From Paludibacteraceae bacterium (GTDB lineage Bacteria > Bacteroidota > Bacteroidia > Bacteroidales > Paludibacteraceae), in assembly GCA_017464475.1 (NCBI GenBank), contig JAFTZQ010000026.1, positions 1 to 62,778 on the forward strand: 62,778 bases of DNA, read 5' to 3'. Positions 1-7,075 of the stretch are shown in pieces. A model generated the notes under the pieces. That model saw only the letters and a list, made by a program, of their open reading frames with translations, ran no database searches and was not told the DNA's origin. Position numbers and translations under genes: made by a program. Every line of letters starts with the position of its first letter. The stretch's first letter is position 1.

Positions 1-97
1 CGATTCTTAACAGTTTGCTTACTGCATGAGCGGATTCGCCGCTTTGAAGCATTTTTAACGCTTCCATTTTGACCTCCAAGGGCACTTTCTTTCTCAT
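1..97 (-). CDS. Transposase OrfA, N-terminal part (IS3 family)
   Basis: Reading from an ATG at 97 on the minus strand gives 32 codons beginning MRKKVPLEVKMEAL and running to the window edge with no stop. The stretch KMLQSGESAHAVSKLLRI has the look of the first helix-turn-helix of IS3-type OrfA proteins, which bind the element ends. The start lies directly inside the IS terminal repeat, as expected for OrfA. The identification rests on the short HTH-like segment plus the IS end; the catalytic OrfB would be off the window. Confidence 0.7.
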   Translation of the reverse strand, partial: MRKKVPLEVKMEALKMLQSGESAHAVSKLLRI

Positions 98-138
98 AAT
101 AAATCAATTAAAGTGTCCAAAAAACGGGGTACACTACA
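1..138 (-). mobile_element. End of an IS3-family (IS150-like) insertion sequence
   Basis: On the minus strand the element starts at 138 with TGTAGTGTACCCCGTTTTTT, which resembles the terminal inverted repeats of IS150-group IS3 elements (TGTACTG-CACCC type). The first codons of its transposase follow 41 bp further in. The rest of the element lies outside the window, so target duplication and the other end cannot be checked. It interrupts the regulator gene that resumes at 139. Confidence 0.75.
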
Positions 139-539
139 GTGACCAAGTGGGCAGGAATGCGGATGTGCGCAAACTGATGTTGCAGCAATTGGGTGTCATC
201 AAAACGATTGCCGGAACACCTACCGAAGCCAACCAACAACTGCTTGCGCGTCTCATGGCGCAGAACGAAACAACAGCCAATGCCCTCATAGACTGGCAAA
301 GCATTTACCAGACTATCGATTTGGTCTATGACGGCTTCTATACACGTCTCAGGGACAAATACAAAGACGTGCTGAACGAAAAGGAGCTGCAACTCTGTTG
401 TTTGCTCAAAGCGGATTTCTCAACCAAGGAGATCAACATGCTCACTCGTCAAAGTCTCCAAACCATCTACCAACGCAAGACCCAGGTCCGTCAGAAACTC
501 AATCTCGCCGAGGGCGACATCACAACGGCGATAATATAG
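139..539 (+). pseudogene. LuxR-type HTH regulator, 5' part lost to IS insertion
   Basis: The frame is open from inside the IS, but host-like protein begins only after the IS end, at SDQVGRNADVRKLM. The last ~60 residues (NEKELQLCCLLKAD, then TKEINMLTRQSLQTIYQRK) match the GerE/LuxR-like winged helix at the C-terminus of Bacteroidetes sensor-regulators that carry N-terminal TPR and membrane segments. Those upstream segments are absent here. A fused reading frame could start inside the IS at 69 (ATG), giving 156 residues, but this would only be a DNA-binding stub. I infer an inactivated regulator. Its former targets are unknown; the downstream genes have their own promoter. Confidence 0.7.
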
Positions 540-598
540 CAATAAGGACGTAGAATTGCGCAAAATATGCACTCATAAATCATTTTTCATTCAAAACA

Positions 599-630
599 TT
601 TGCACAATTCGCAAAAAAGCAGTAATTTTG
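599..630 (+). promoter_or_regulatory. Bacteroidetes sigma-type promoter
   Basis: TTTG at 599-602 and TAATTTTG at 623-630 are separated by 20 bp, matching the Bacteroidetes -33/-7 consensus. It sits 27 bp before the ATG of the 84-residue membrane protein and probably serves that gene and the AsmA-like gene. Confidence 0.75.
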
Positions 631-657
631 CACGCACAACGATTTTATATATAAAAT

Positions 658-912
658 ATGGAAAATTTAGTGGAAACGATGCAAGATTTGCTGATAGGTT
701 TGTTCGCCGGAATGTCGGGATTAGCCATTGGAATAATTGGTGTGCTGGCAGGAATATTGGCATTGCTGGTAGTGTATTTTATTCGCATTCATATCGCTTA
801 TCGTATGGCTGTTAATAGGCACCGCGATCCGTTAGGATGGGCGTTGCTGTCGTTTTTTGTATCACCGCTACTTACATGGATCATTCTGTTGATTGTGGGC
901 GATCAACGGTGA
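658..912 (+). CDS. Small two-helix membrane protein
   Basis: An 84-residue protein of unknown function. It has a long hydrophobic helix at about residues 10-42 (AGMSGLAIGIIGVLAGILAL) and a second one at 62-80 (LLSFFVSPLLTWIILLIVG), joined by a charged loop NRHRDPLGW. No catalytic motif is visible. The ATG at 658 follows a good promoter. It is 17 bp from the next gene and probably cotranscribed with it. The DPLGWALLSFFVSPL pattern is common in small inner-membrane proteins of Bacteroidetes, but I do not recognise a named family. Confidence 0.7.
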   Translation: MENLVETMQDLLIGLFAGMSGLAIGIIGVLAGILALLVVYFIRIHIAYRMAVNRHRDPLGWALLSFFVSPLLTWIILLIVGDQR

Positions 913-929
913 TTTAGCGCATTGAGAAA

Positions 930-2612
930 ATGAAAAAGTCTGCCAAAATAACCCTATGGGTACTCGGATCGCTGGCGGTGCTGGTGGTTGGTTTGTTTTT
1001 AGGCGCAGACATCATTGCGTCGCGGATCGTGAAGCGCGAGGTGAGCAAGACGTTTGCTCGTATGCCGGACGCGGACGCTTCGATCGGAGGGGTGTACCTG
1101 AACCTGTTGAGCGGTTCGGCGATCGTCAAAGACATCTCGTTCAGCACCCATAGTTTGCGCTTGGAGGACGAGGAGAGCCTCGACCGCGCACCGGGAATAG
1201 CAATGTACATCCCCACCCTCGCAGTATGGAACATCAACTATGCGGAGCTGTTCCGCCATCGGAAGTTGGTGATGTATAAGATCAGTCTGGACGAGCCGAA
1301 AGCGCTGGTTTATCTGGACGAGGAGCACCCGGAGAGTATCTTGCCGACGATTCCCAAGGATACTACGATCGAGAAAGCGGGCAACTGGTTGCGTGACATC
1401 GCGGTCAGCCATATCGAGGTGGACGATTTCAGCGGGCGCATGAGGAGCACTTCTTCGCCGCTGCATATCGTCATAGACAGTCTGAGCGTGGATCTGGCAT
1501 CCATCAACTATCAGCTGTCAGACGTCAGCCATCAGGATTCAGCATTCCGTTTCGACGAATCGGATTACTCGGTTTCGATCGCTTCGGCGAAAGTAGAGAC
1601 GCCGGACGGAATGGTGGCTATCGAGATGCGGGATTTCAGCATTCAGCCGTCAGAAGTCAGCGATCAGCCGTCAGGCGAAAGCGATCAGCTCTTCAACATC
1701 CAATGGGGTTACACGCGCGTGCAAAACCTGATCGACCATACCAAGATGGCGGAGATGGCGAAAGAGCCGATCACATGGATCGACATGGAGCTGAACAGCG
1801 TCAAGTTAAGTCCTTTCGACCCGATCAAGAAGATCGAGACGGAGGACTGGAGTCTGGACCGCATAGACGTAGATGTCAAGCGGATGCATGTATGTCGGGA
1901 CGAGCGGTACAAGCCGAAGGAACCGTTTGGCACGCCCCAGGAGTTTCTGCGGAGTCTGCCGATCATGTTTCAGATCAAAGAAGTGAACGCGCTGGCAAGG
2001 ATAGTGGATGTAGAGCTATACACGACGGCGAAGAACTGCGGCAAGCTGCACGTGAAGAACAGCCACGCATGGATGAAGAACGTGAGCAACAAACCCGGAA
2101 TAGTATGGCACAACCGCGCCAAAGCGCCGTTCGGCGAGAAAGGCCATGTGGACGCGCGGTATGACTTCACGCTGGACAAAGTTTCATCGTTTGAGCTGTC
2201 GCTGCAAGGCGAGGGACTTGAGTTGAGCGACATGAACCCCTTCATCCGGCCGCTCGTGGGAATCACCTGCACATGCCATGTGGACAAGGTAGAGGCGAAC
2301 TACAAAGGCGACAAGAATACCGCCAAAGGCACTTTCGGATTCCTATACCACGGGCTGGATGTGCGGGTGCACAAAGAAGACGACATCCCCTATAAGATCG
2401 TGACCCAGAACGCAGATCTGTTTACCGGTTTGGCGAACTCGCTTGTGCCGAAAAGCAACCCAACGACAGTAGATATCCATCCGCGGCGGTATAGCGTAGA
2501 ATGGAAACGCGATGTATGGCAGCCGTATCCGTTATACCTCTTCGGACCATGTATCGACGGAATCAAAATGACCATGCTGCCGGGGCTTTATGTGCACAAG
2601 CAGGTGAATTGA
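930..2612 (+). CDS. AsmA/DUF748-like membrane-anchored periplasmic protein
   Basis: 560 residues. An N-terminal membrane anchor (about 7-27, WVLGSLAVLVVGLFLGADII) is followed by a long beta-rich periplasmic region with alternating hydrophobic residues and recurrent IDSLSVDLASI / VDDFSGRM strands, typical of AsmA/TamB-like lipid-bridge proteins. AsmA-type proteins act in the envelope in phospholipid or outer-membrane homeostasis; the role here is inferred from fold resemblance only. At 1508-1544 and 1635-1690 the gene carries CAG-xx-TCAG mini-repeats, read as low-complexity peptides (SYQLSDVSHQDS; QPSEVSDQPSGESDQ). These are likely inserted repeats. A palindromic repeat separates it from prfB. 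Confidence 0.55.
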   Translation: MKKSAKITLWVLGSLAVLVVGLFLGADIIASRIVKREVSKTFARMPDADASIGGVYLNLLSGSAIVKDISFSTHSLRLEDEESLDRAPGIAMYIPTLAVWNINYAELFRHRKLVMYKISLDEPKALVYLDEEHPESILPTIPKDTTIEKAGNWLRDIAVSHIEVDDFSGRMRSTSSPLHIVIDSLSVDLASINYQLSDVSHQDSAFRFDESDYSVSIASAKVETPDGMVAIEMRDFSIQPSEVSDQPSGESDQLFNIQWGYTRVQNLIDHTKMAEMAKEPITWIDMELNSVKLSPFDPIKKIETEDWSLDRIDVDVKRMHVCRDERYKPKEPFGTPQEFLRSLPIMFQIKEVNALARIVDVELYTTAKNCGKLHVKNSHAWMKNVSNKPGIVWHNRAKAPFGEKGHVDARYDFTLDKVSSFELSLQGEGLELSDMNPFIRPLVGITCTCHVDKVEANYKGDKNTAKGTFGFLYHGLDVRVHKEDDIPYKIVTQNADLFTGLANSLVPKSNPTTVDIHPRRYSVEWKRDVWQPYPLYLFGPCIDGIKMTMLPGLYVHKQVN

Positions 2613-2613
2613 A

Positions 2614-2650
2614 AAGCCCCACCCCGACCCTCCCCGTGAAGGGGAGGGAG
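2614..2650. repeat. Palindromic G/C-rich repeat (intergenic copy)
   Basis: The core CCCTCCCCGTGAAGGGGAGGG forms a hairpin between the AsmA-like gene and prfB. It belongs to the same family as copies at 5109, 7031, 7107, 39389, 44352, 44768, 47369, 48139, 48414, 58716 and 58942. There is no T-tract, so it is not an obvious terminator. Confidence 0.8.
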
Positions 2651-2674
2651 AAGAAATTGAGATTTTATTGAATT

Positions 2675-3781
2675 ATGATAACAATAGAACAATTAAAAGA
2701 CGTTCAGCAACGGGCTGACAAGCTGAAAGCGTACTTGCAGATCGACGAGAAACGCATTCAGTTGGAAGAAGAAGAGTTGCACACGCAGGCACCCGGATTC
2801 TGGGACGATGCCAAAGCAGCCGAAGCGCAGATGCGCAAGGTCAAAGGTATCAAACGATGGATCGAGGGCTACGAAGGTGTGCGGGCGGCAGTAGAGGAAC
2901 TGACGCTGAGTTTTGAATATTACAAAGAGGAGTTGGTCTCCGAAGAAGAAGTGGACGCCGCTTACGCGCACGCGCTGCAAGAGGTGGAGGATCTGGAGAT
3001 GAAAAACATGCTTTCGCATGAGGAAGACCAGATGCCGGCTGTGCTGAAGATCGTAGCCGGAGCCGGAGGAACGGAAGCGCAGGACTGGGCAGAGCAGCTG
3101 ATGCGTATGTACCAGCGGTATTGCGAGAAGCACGATTACAAAGTGACCATCGCCAACCTCCAGGAAGGCGACGAAGCGGGCATCAAGACCGTGACCTTCA
3201 ATATCGAAGGAGACATGGCGTACGGCTATCTCAAGTCCGAGAACGGCGTGCATCGCCTCGTGCGTGTGAGTCCTTATAACGCGCAAGGCAAGCGCATGAC
3301 TTCGTTCGCTTCGGTCTTCGTGGTGCCGCTCATCGACGACACGATCGAGGTGGAGGTGAACCCTGCCGGACTGAGTTGGGACACGTTCCGCAGCTCCGGT
3401 GCAGGAGGACAGAACGTCAACAAAGTGGAGTCCGGCGTGCGCTTGCACTATAAGTTCGTCAATCCGCTCACAGGCCAGCCGGACGAGATCGTGATCGAGA
3501 ACACCGAGACGCGCGACCAGCCGAAGAACAGAGAGAACGCTTTGCGGCACTTACGCAGCCAACTCTACGAACTGGAGCTGGAGAAACGCCGTCAGGCGCA
3601 AGCGAAAGTGGAAGCCGGTAAGAAGAAGATTGAATGGGGAAGCCAGATACGCTCGTACGTCTTTGATGACCGGCGCGTCAAAGACCACCGCACCAACTAC
3701 CAGACTTCGAACGTCAATGCCGTCATGGACGGAGACATTGATGCATTCATCAAGGCGTACCTGATGGAGTTCCCAGAGTAA
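2675..3781 (+). CDS. prfB: Peptide chain release factor 2
   Basis: 368 residues, normal full length for RF2. It terminates translation at UGA and UAA. The GGQ motif that triggers peptide release is at 244-246 (SSGAGGQNVNK). The stop-codon recognition loop reads SPY at 199-201 (VRVSPYNAQGKRMTSF) where E. coli has SPF. Coiled-coil domain 1 occupies the first ~100 residues. The frame is uninterrupted from the ATG at 2675: the in-frame TGA and CTTTGAC slippery site used by many bacteria for autoregulatory frameshifting near codon 26 is absent. Expression must therefore be controlled differently. Confidence 0.96.
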   Translation: MITIEQLKDVQQRADKLKAYLQIDEKRIQLEEEELHTQAPGFWDDAKAAEAQMRKVKGIKRWIEGYEGVRAAVEELTLSFEYYKEELVSEEEVDAAYAHALQEVEDLEMKNMLSHEEDQMPAVLKIVAGAGGTEAQDWAEQLMRMYQRYCEKHDYKVTIANLQEGDEAGIKTVTFNIEGDMAYGYLKSENGVHRLVRVSPYNAQGKRMTSFASVFVVPLIDDTIEVEVNPAGLSWDTFRSSGAGGQNVNKVESGVRLHYKFVNPLTGQPDEIVIENTETRDQPKNRENALRHLRSQLYELELEKRRQAQAKVEAGKKKIEWGSQIRSYVFDDRRVKDHRTNYQTSNVNAVMDGDIDAFIKAYLMEFPE

Positions 3782-3796
3782 ATACTATAACTATCG

Positions 3797-3850
3797 GGTC
3801 AACCCTAGGTGATACCTAGGTGATACCTAGGTTATACCTAGGTTATTCTC
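3797..3850. repeat. Tandem 11-12 bp repeat with CCTAGG core
   Basis: Four consecutive units of the form ACCTAGGTGAT / ACCTAGGTTAT, each with the palindrome CCTAGG, fill the start of the 118-bp gap between prfB and the C1 peptidase. No promoter consensus is clear in the remaining bases. Confidence 0.8.
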
Positions 3851-3899
3851 GGCACAAGAGTATGACGATAATAGGCTAATAATATACTTAAAATTGGAT

Positions 3900-5108
3900 A
3901 TGAAACGAATCTTATACACCCTTACCCTTGCCGCGATGGCGACCTTCGCTTTCGCGCAGACAGACACAACCAAAGTAGAAAAGGACACGACGGAAGGTTT
4001 CCGTTTTACCACCGTGGACAGCGTAGCCATCACGCCGGTGAAGGATCAGAACAGGAGCTCGACCTGCTGGGCGTTCTCGACGATCGGATTCATCGAATCG
4101 GAAGTGCTTCGCACGAAAGGCAAAGAGCTGGACTTGAGCGAGATGTTCGTGGTCAGCAAGACCATGATGGACCGCGCGACGTATTGTGTGCGGATGTACA
4201 ACGAGCCGCGTTTTGCACCGGGCGGTAGCGCATACGACGTGATCTACTGCATGGGACATTACGGTCTCGTGCCGCAGGAAGCGATGCCGGGCATCCGCTA
4301 CGGATGGACGAAGAACGACACCCTGCCCGTTCACGGCGAGTTGGACCGCGTGGCGGGAGGATATATCAAAGGTCTGACGGGTCTGAAGAAGTTAAGTCCC
4401 GTCTGGCGCGAAGGACTGCAAGCCATCTACGATACGTATCTGGGAAAATGCCCGGAGGAGTTTGAATACGAAGGCAAGAAATACACGCCGCAGAGTTTCG
4501 TTGAGAGCCTTGGTCTGAACGCCGACGACTATGTCTCTATCACCAGTTACACCCACCATCCGTTCTACGAGCGCTTCGCGCTGGAGGTGCCCGATAACTG
4601 GCGCATGGACCAGATGTACAACGTGCCGATGGAGGACATGATGCGGATCATTGACCACGCTATCGCCAACGGCTACACCCTCGCTTGGGGAGCCGATGTC
4701 AGCGAGATCGGATTCACCCGCAAAGGTATAGGCGTTATGCCGGACGACGACAATGGAGCGGACATCACCGGCTCCGACATGGCGAAATGGGTAGGCATGA
4801 GTAACGACAAGAAGAAAGAGGAGTTGACCAAGAAACCGCTGCCGGAGAAGACGATCACGCAGGAGATGCGCCAGAACGCGTTCGACAACTGGGAGACGAC
4901 GGACGACCACGGAATGCAGATATTCGGTACCGCCAAAGACCAGAACGGCAAACGGTACTACATGGTGAAAAACAGCTGGGGCACGATGCGCTCCGACTAC
5001 AACGGGATCTGGTACGTGAGCGAAGCGTTCATGCAATACAAAACCAACGACGTGCTGGTGCATAAGAACGCGATCCCGAAAGACATAAAGAAGAAACTGA
5101 AATTATAA
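3900..5108 (+). CDS. Secreted C1B cysteine peptidase (bleomycin-hydrolase-like aminopeptidase)
   Basis: 402 residues from the ATG at 3900 (a TTG six bases upstream is less likely). The signal peptide is MKRILYTLTLAAMATFAFA. The papain-like C1B triad is visible: Cys56 in RSSTCWAFS, preceded by Gln in KDQN; His337 in DDHGMQIFG; Asn358 in VKNSWG. Family members trim peptides as aminopeptidases; the export signal puts this one in the periplasm or outside, unlike the cytosolic bleomycin hydrolases. It is followed after one palindromic repeat by the YigZ-like gene. Substrate is unknown. Confidence 0.88.
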   Translation: MKRILYTLTLAAMATFAFAQTDTTKVEKDTTEGFRFTTVDSVAITPVKDQNRSSTCWAFSTIGFIESEVLRTKGKELDLSEMFVVSKTMMDRATYCVRMYNEPRFAPGGSAYDVIYCMGHYGLVPQEAMPGIRYGWTKNDTLPVHGELDRVAGGYIKGLTGLKKLSPVWREGLQAIYDTYLGKCPEEFEYEGKKYTPQSFVESLGLNADDYVSITSYTHHPFYERFALEVPDNWRMDQMYNVPMEDMMRIIDHAIANGYTLAWGADVSEIGFTRKGIGVMPDDDNGADITGSDMAKWVGMSNDKKKEELTKKPLPEKTITQEMRQNAFDNWETTDDHGMQIFGTAKDQNGKRYYMVKNSWGTMRSDYNGIWYVSEAFMQYKTNDVLVHKNAIPKDIKKKLKL

Positions 5109-5141
5109 CCCCACCCGACCTCCCCTCAGGGGAGGAGATAA
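5109..5141. repeat. Palindromic G/C-rich repeat (intergenic copy)
   Basis: Core ACCTCCCCTCAGGGGAGGAG, immediately after the stop of the peptidase gene and ending a few bases before the ATG at 5145. It is nearly identical to the copy at 7031. Confidence 0.8.
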
Positions 5142-5144
5142 GAA

Positions 5145-5510
5145 ATGGCTACTATTCCGGCCGAAGGCATATATAAGGACCGCGGGAGCAAGTTCCTCGC
5201 ATTCGCAGAGCCGATCGCAGATGAGGACGCAGCAAAAGCCCGGATAGCGTGGTATAAAAAGAAATACCACGACGCGCGGCATGTATGCTATGCATACCGC
5301 CTCGGACCGAACTTATGGCGGACCAAAGACGACGGAGAGCCGCACGGTACCGCCGGAGCGCCGATCCTGCGATCCATCGACGCACGGGGACTGGACAATA
5401 TACTGGTGGTCGTTGTGCGTTATTTCGGCGGCACGCTGCTCGGCACAGGAGGACTCATGGTCGCTTACCGCGAAGCCGCCAAAGCAGCATTGGACAATTG
5501 GGGGATTTGA
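5145..5510 (+). CDS. YigZ/IMPACT-family protein, N-terminal domain only
   Basis: 121 residues covering the IMPACT (UPF0029) N-terminal domain: DRGSKFLAFAEP, HVCYAYRLG, DDGEPHGTAGAPIL and VVRYFGGTLLGTGGL are the family signatures. Full-length YigZ proteins have a further ~70-residue ferredoxin-like C-terminal domain, missing here. The frame ends NWGI-stop, where the TGA belongs to the GATTTGA tandem repeat that starts at 5502, so the repeat seems to have shortened the gene. IMPACT proteins are linked to translation control and YigZ to ribosome-associated or proline-dipeptidase-like activity, but the molecular role is unsettled. Confidence 0.88.
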   Translation: MATIPAEGIYKDRGSKFLAFAEPIADEDAAKARIAWYKKKYHDARHVCYAYRLGPNLWRTKDDGEPHGTAGAPILRSIDARGLDNILVVVVRYFGGTLLGTGGLMVAYREAAKAALDNWGI

Positions 5511-5558
5511 AGATTTGAAGATTTGAAGATTTGAAAATTTGAAGATTTGAAAATTTGA
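5502..5558. repeat. GATTTGAA tandem repeat
   Basis: About six units of GATTTGAA / AATTTGAA. The first unit contains the stop codon of the YigZ-like gene, and the array runs to 7 bp before the GTG start of the acyltransferase. Confidence 0.9.
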
Positions 5559-5564
5559 TGATTA

Positions 5565-6560
5565 GTGAAAGACGAATTTAAAGATATTAGAGCTTATCGG
5601 GTCGGATGGATACTATGGCTGACGGACTTTCTGATCGTTTTCCCGCTCCTGCAGATTTGGGCGTGGAAGCGGACGAAGAGTCTGAAACTGGACTACCTCG
5701 GCGACCGCAAACAGATAGAGAAAGACATCAAGCATGGCGCGTTCTTCATGACCAACCACCGCGATATTATCATGGACGCGGCGTGGCTCTCGTACCTGCT
5801 GCGGATCCGTTATTTCATCCGCCCTTATATGGGCGTGGGCGATAATTTGTTCGCCAAGCCGTGGATCGAACATCTGATGAAATACCACCGCTGCTTTGCG
5901 GTCAAACGCGGCGCGGCACCTCATGCGCAGTTAGAGAACGCCAAACAGCTGTCCGCATACATCCGCCATCTGCGCAGCCGCGGTAAGTCGATCTGGCTCG
6001 CGCAACGCGAAGGACGCGCCAAGGACAGCAACGACCTCACCCAGACTTCGGTGCTGCACATGCTGACCATAGGCGAAGGAGACCTGTACGAGAACGTGAA
6101 GGCGCTTAATATATGCCCCGTGAGCATCACGTACGAGTTTGACCCCTGCGACTACCTGAAGGCAGCGGAGATGCAACTCAAGCGCGATAACCCCAAATGG
6201 CGCAAGACCAAACGCGACGATGTCGTCTCCATGCAAACCGGCATTGAGGGCTACAAAGGCAGAGTGGTCTATCGCCTGACCCCGAGCATCAATCCTGAGA
6301 TAGACGCGATGTTGGCTGCGCACCCCGAATACCGCGAGCAGCCAAGCCACGACCAGTTGCAGCACATCTGCGATATTATCGACCGGCATATCCATCGAGG
6401 ATATGAGATCTATGAGCATGGCACGGATTTTGATACGTACATCGAGAGCCGGCTGGCGAAGATCGACATTCCCAATAAGGACGAAGCGTTCCTGCGGGAG
6501 AAACTATATGAGATGTATAGCAATCCGGTAAAGAACTACCGGCTTGCAGTTGAAAGTTGA
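5565..6560 (+). CDS. 1-acyl-glycerol-3-phosphate-type acyltransferase
   Basis: 331 residues from a GTG start; the preceding in-frame codon but one is a stop, and the nearby ATG at 5558 is out of frame. The PlsC-type motif NHRDIIMD (NHx4D-like, with catalytic His and Asp) lies near residue 64 and the substrate motif AQREGRAKDSND near 145. Such enzymes acylate lysophospholipids or glycerol phosphate at the inner membrane; the hydrophobic segment near residues 9-27 (GWILWLTDFLIVFPLLQIW) would anchor it. The last residues (AVES-stop) come from a GTTGAAA tandem repeat at 6549. Confidence 0.85.
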   Translation: MKDEFKDIRAYRVGWILWLTDFLIVFPLLQIWAWKRTKSLKLDYLGDRKQIEKDIKHGAFFMTNHRDIIMDAAWLSYLLRIRYFIRPYMGVGDNLFAKPWIEHLMKYHRCFAVKRGAAPHAQLENAKQLSAYIRHLRSRGKSIWLAQREGRAKDSNDLTQTSVLHMLTIGEGDLYENVKALNICPVSITYEFDPCDYLKAAEMQLKRDNPKWRKTKRDDVVSMQTGIEGYKGRVVYRLTPSINPEIDAMLAAHPEYREQPSHDQLQHICDIIDRHIHRGYEIYEHGTDFDTYIESRLAKIDIPNKDEAFLREKLYEMYSNPVKNYRLAVES

Positions 6561-6571
6561 AAGTTGAAAGT
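6549..6571. repeat. GTTGAAA tandem repeat
   Basis: Three units of GTTGAAA. The second unit provides the TGA stop of the acyltransferase; the array ends 9 bp before the coaD start. Confidence 0.88.
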
Positions 6572-6579
6572 TTAGAGAT

Positions 6580-7029
6580 ATGAAAAGAGCAATATTCCCG
6601 GGATCGTTTGATCCCTTCACAGTAGGCCACTACGACATCGTGAAACGTGGTCTGAAGATTTTTGATGAAATCATCATCGGTATAGGACGTAACAGCACGA
6701 AGAAAGAGACCTTCCCCATTCGTGAGCGCGAGGAAGCGATCCGTAAGATCTTTGCAGACGAACCGCGCGTCAAAGTAGCGATATACGACTGCCTGACGGT
6801 TGATTTCGCGAAAGAACAAGAGGCGCCGTTTATCCTGCGCGGCATCCGTTGCGTAGAAGACTTCGAGTACGAGCGCAACATGGCGGAAGCGAACAAACAA
6901 CTCGGCGGCGTAGAGACGATCATTCTTTACACCCGTCCGGAGTACGCACATATATCCTCTACCCTCGTGCGCGACCTCTATGCGTACGGCAAGGACGTAA
7001 GCGATTTTGTGCCGAATAAACTGAGGTGA
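6580..7029 (+). CDS. coaD: Phosphopantetheine adenylyltransferase
   Basis: 149 residues, typical length. The nucleotidyltransferase signature PGSFDPFTVGHYDI at 7-20 contains the T/HxGH motif, and the C-terminal signature YAHISSTLVRDLYAYGKDVSDFVP holds the ISST(x)VR segment. It catalyses ATP + 4'-phosphopantetheine to dephospho-CoA, the penultimate step of coenzyme A synthesis, in the cytosol. The hexameric enzyme is feedback-inhibited by CoA in other bacteria. Intact, with a palindromic repeat directly downstream. Confidence 0.97.
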   Translation: MKRAIFPGSFDPFTVGHYDIVKRGLKIFDEIIIGIGRNSTKKETFPIREREEAIRKIFADEPRVKVAIYDCLTVDFAKEQEAPFILRGIRCVEDFEYERNMAEANKQLGGVETIILYTRPEYAHISSTLVRDLYAYGKDVSDFVPNKLR

Positions 7030-7030
7030 A

Positions 7031-7063
7031 AACCCCACCCGACCTCCCCTCAGGGGAGGAGAA
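7031..7063. repeat. Palindromic G/C-rich repeat (intergenic copy)
   Basis: Core ACCTCCCCTCAGGGGAGGAG between coaD and the S41 peptidase gene; same sequence as the copy at 5109 and only 44 bp from the in-gene copy at 7107. Confidence 0.85.
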
Positions 7064-7075
7064 GAGAAATTGTAT

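Noticed and set aside
2614-2650. Intergenic palindromes as rho-independent terminators
   Set aside because: They lack T-tracts, occur inside open reading frames too, and separate genes that appear cotranscribed.
2675-2780. Programmed frameshift in prfB
   Set aside because: The N-terminal frame is continuous with no in-frame TGA or CTTTGAC; it is a non-frameshifting RF2.
3797-3850. Iteron-like origin from repeated CCTAGG
   Set aside because: Only four units, no replication gene adjacent, and the window has many similar mini-repeats in ordinary intergenic positions.
7070-7075. Upstream TTG start for the S41 peptidase (and similar TTG/GTG extensions at 3894, 22058, 59014, 38838, 17175, 36337)
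   Set aside because: In each case an ATG follows within a few codons at the start of a signal peptide or domain, and two of the alternative starts overlap the -7 promoter box.
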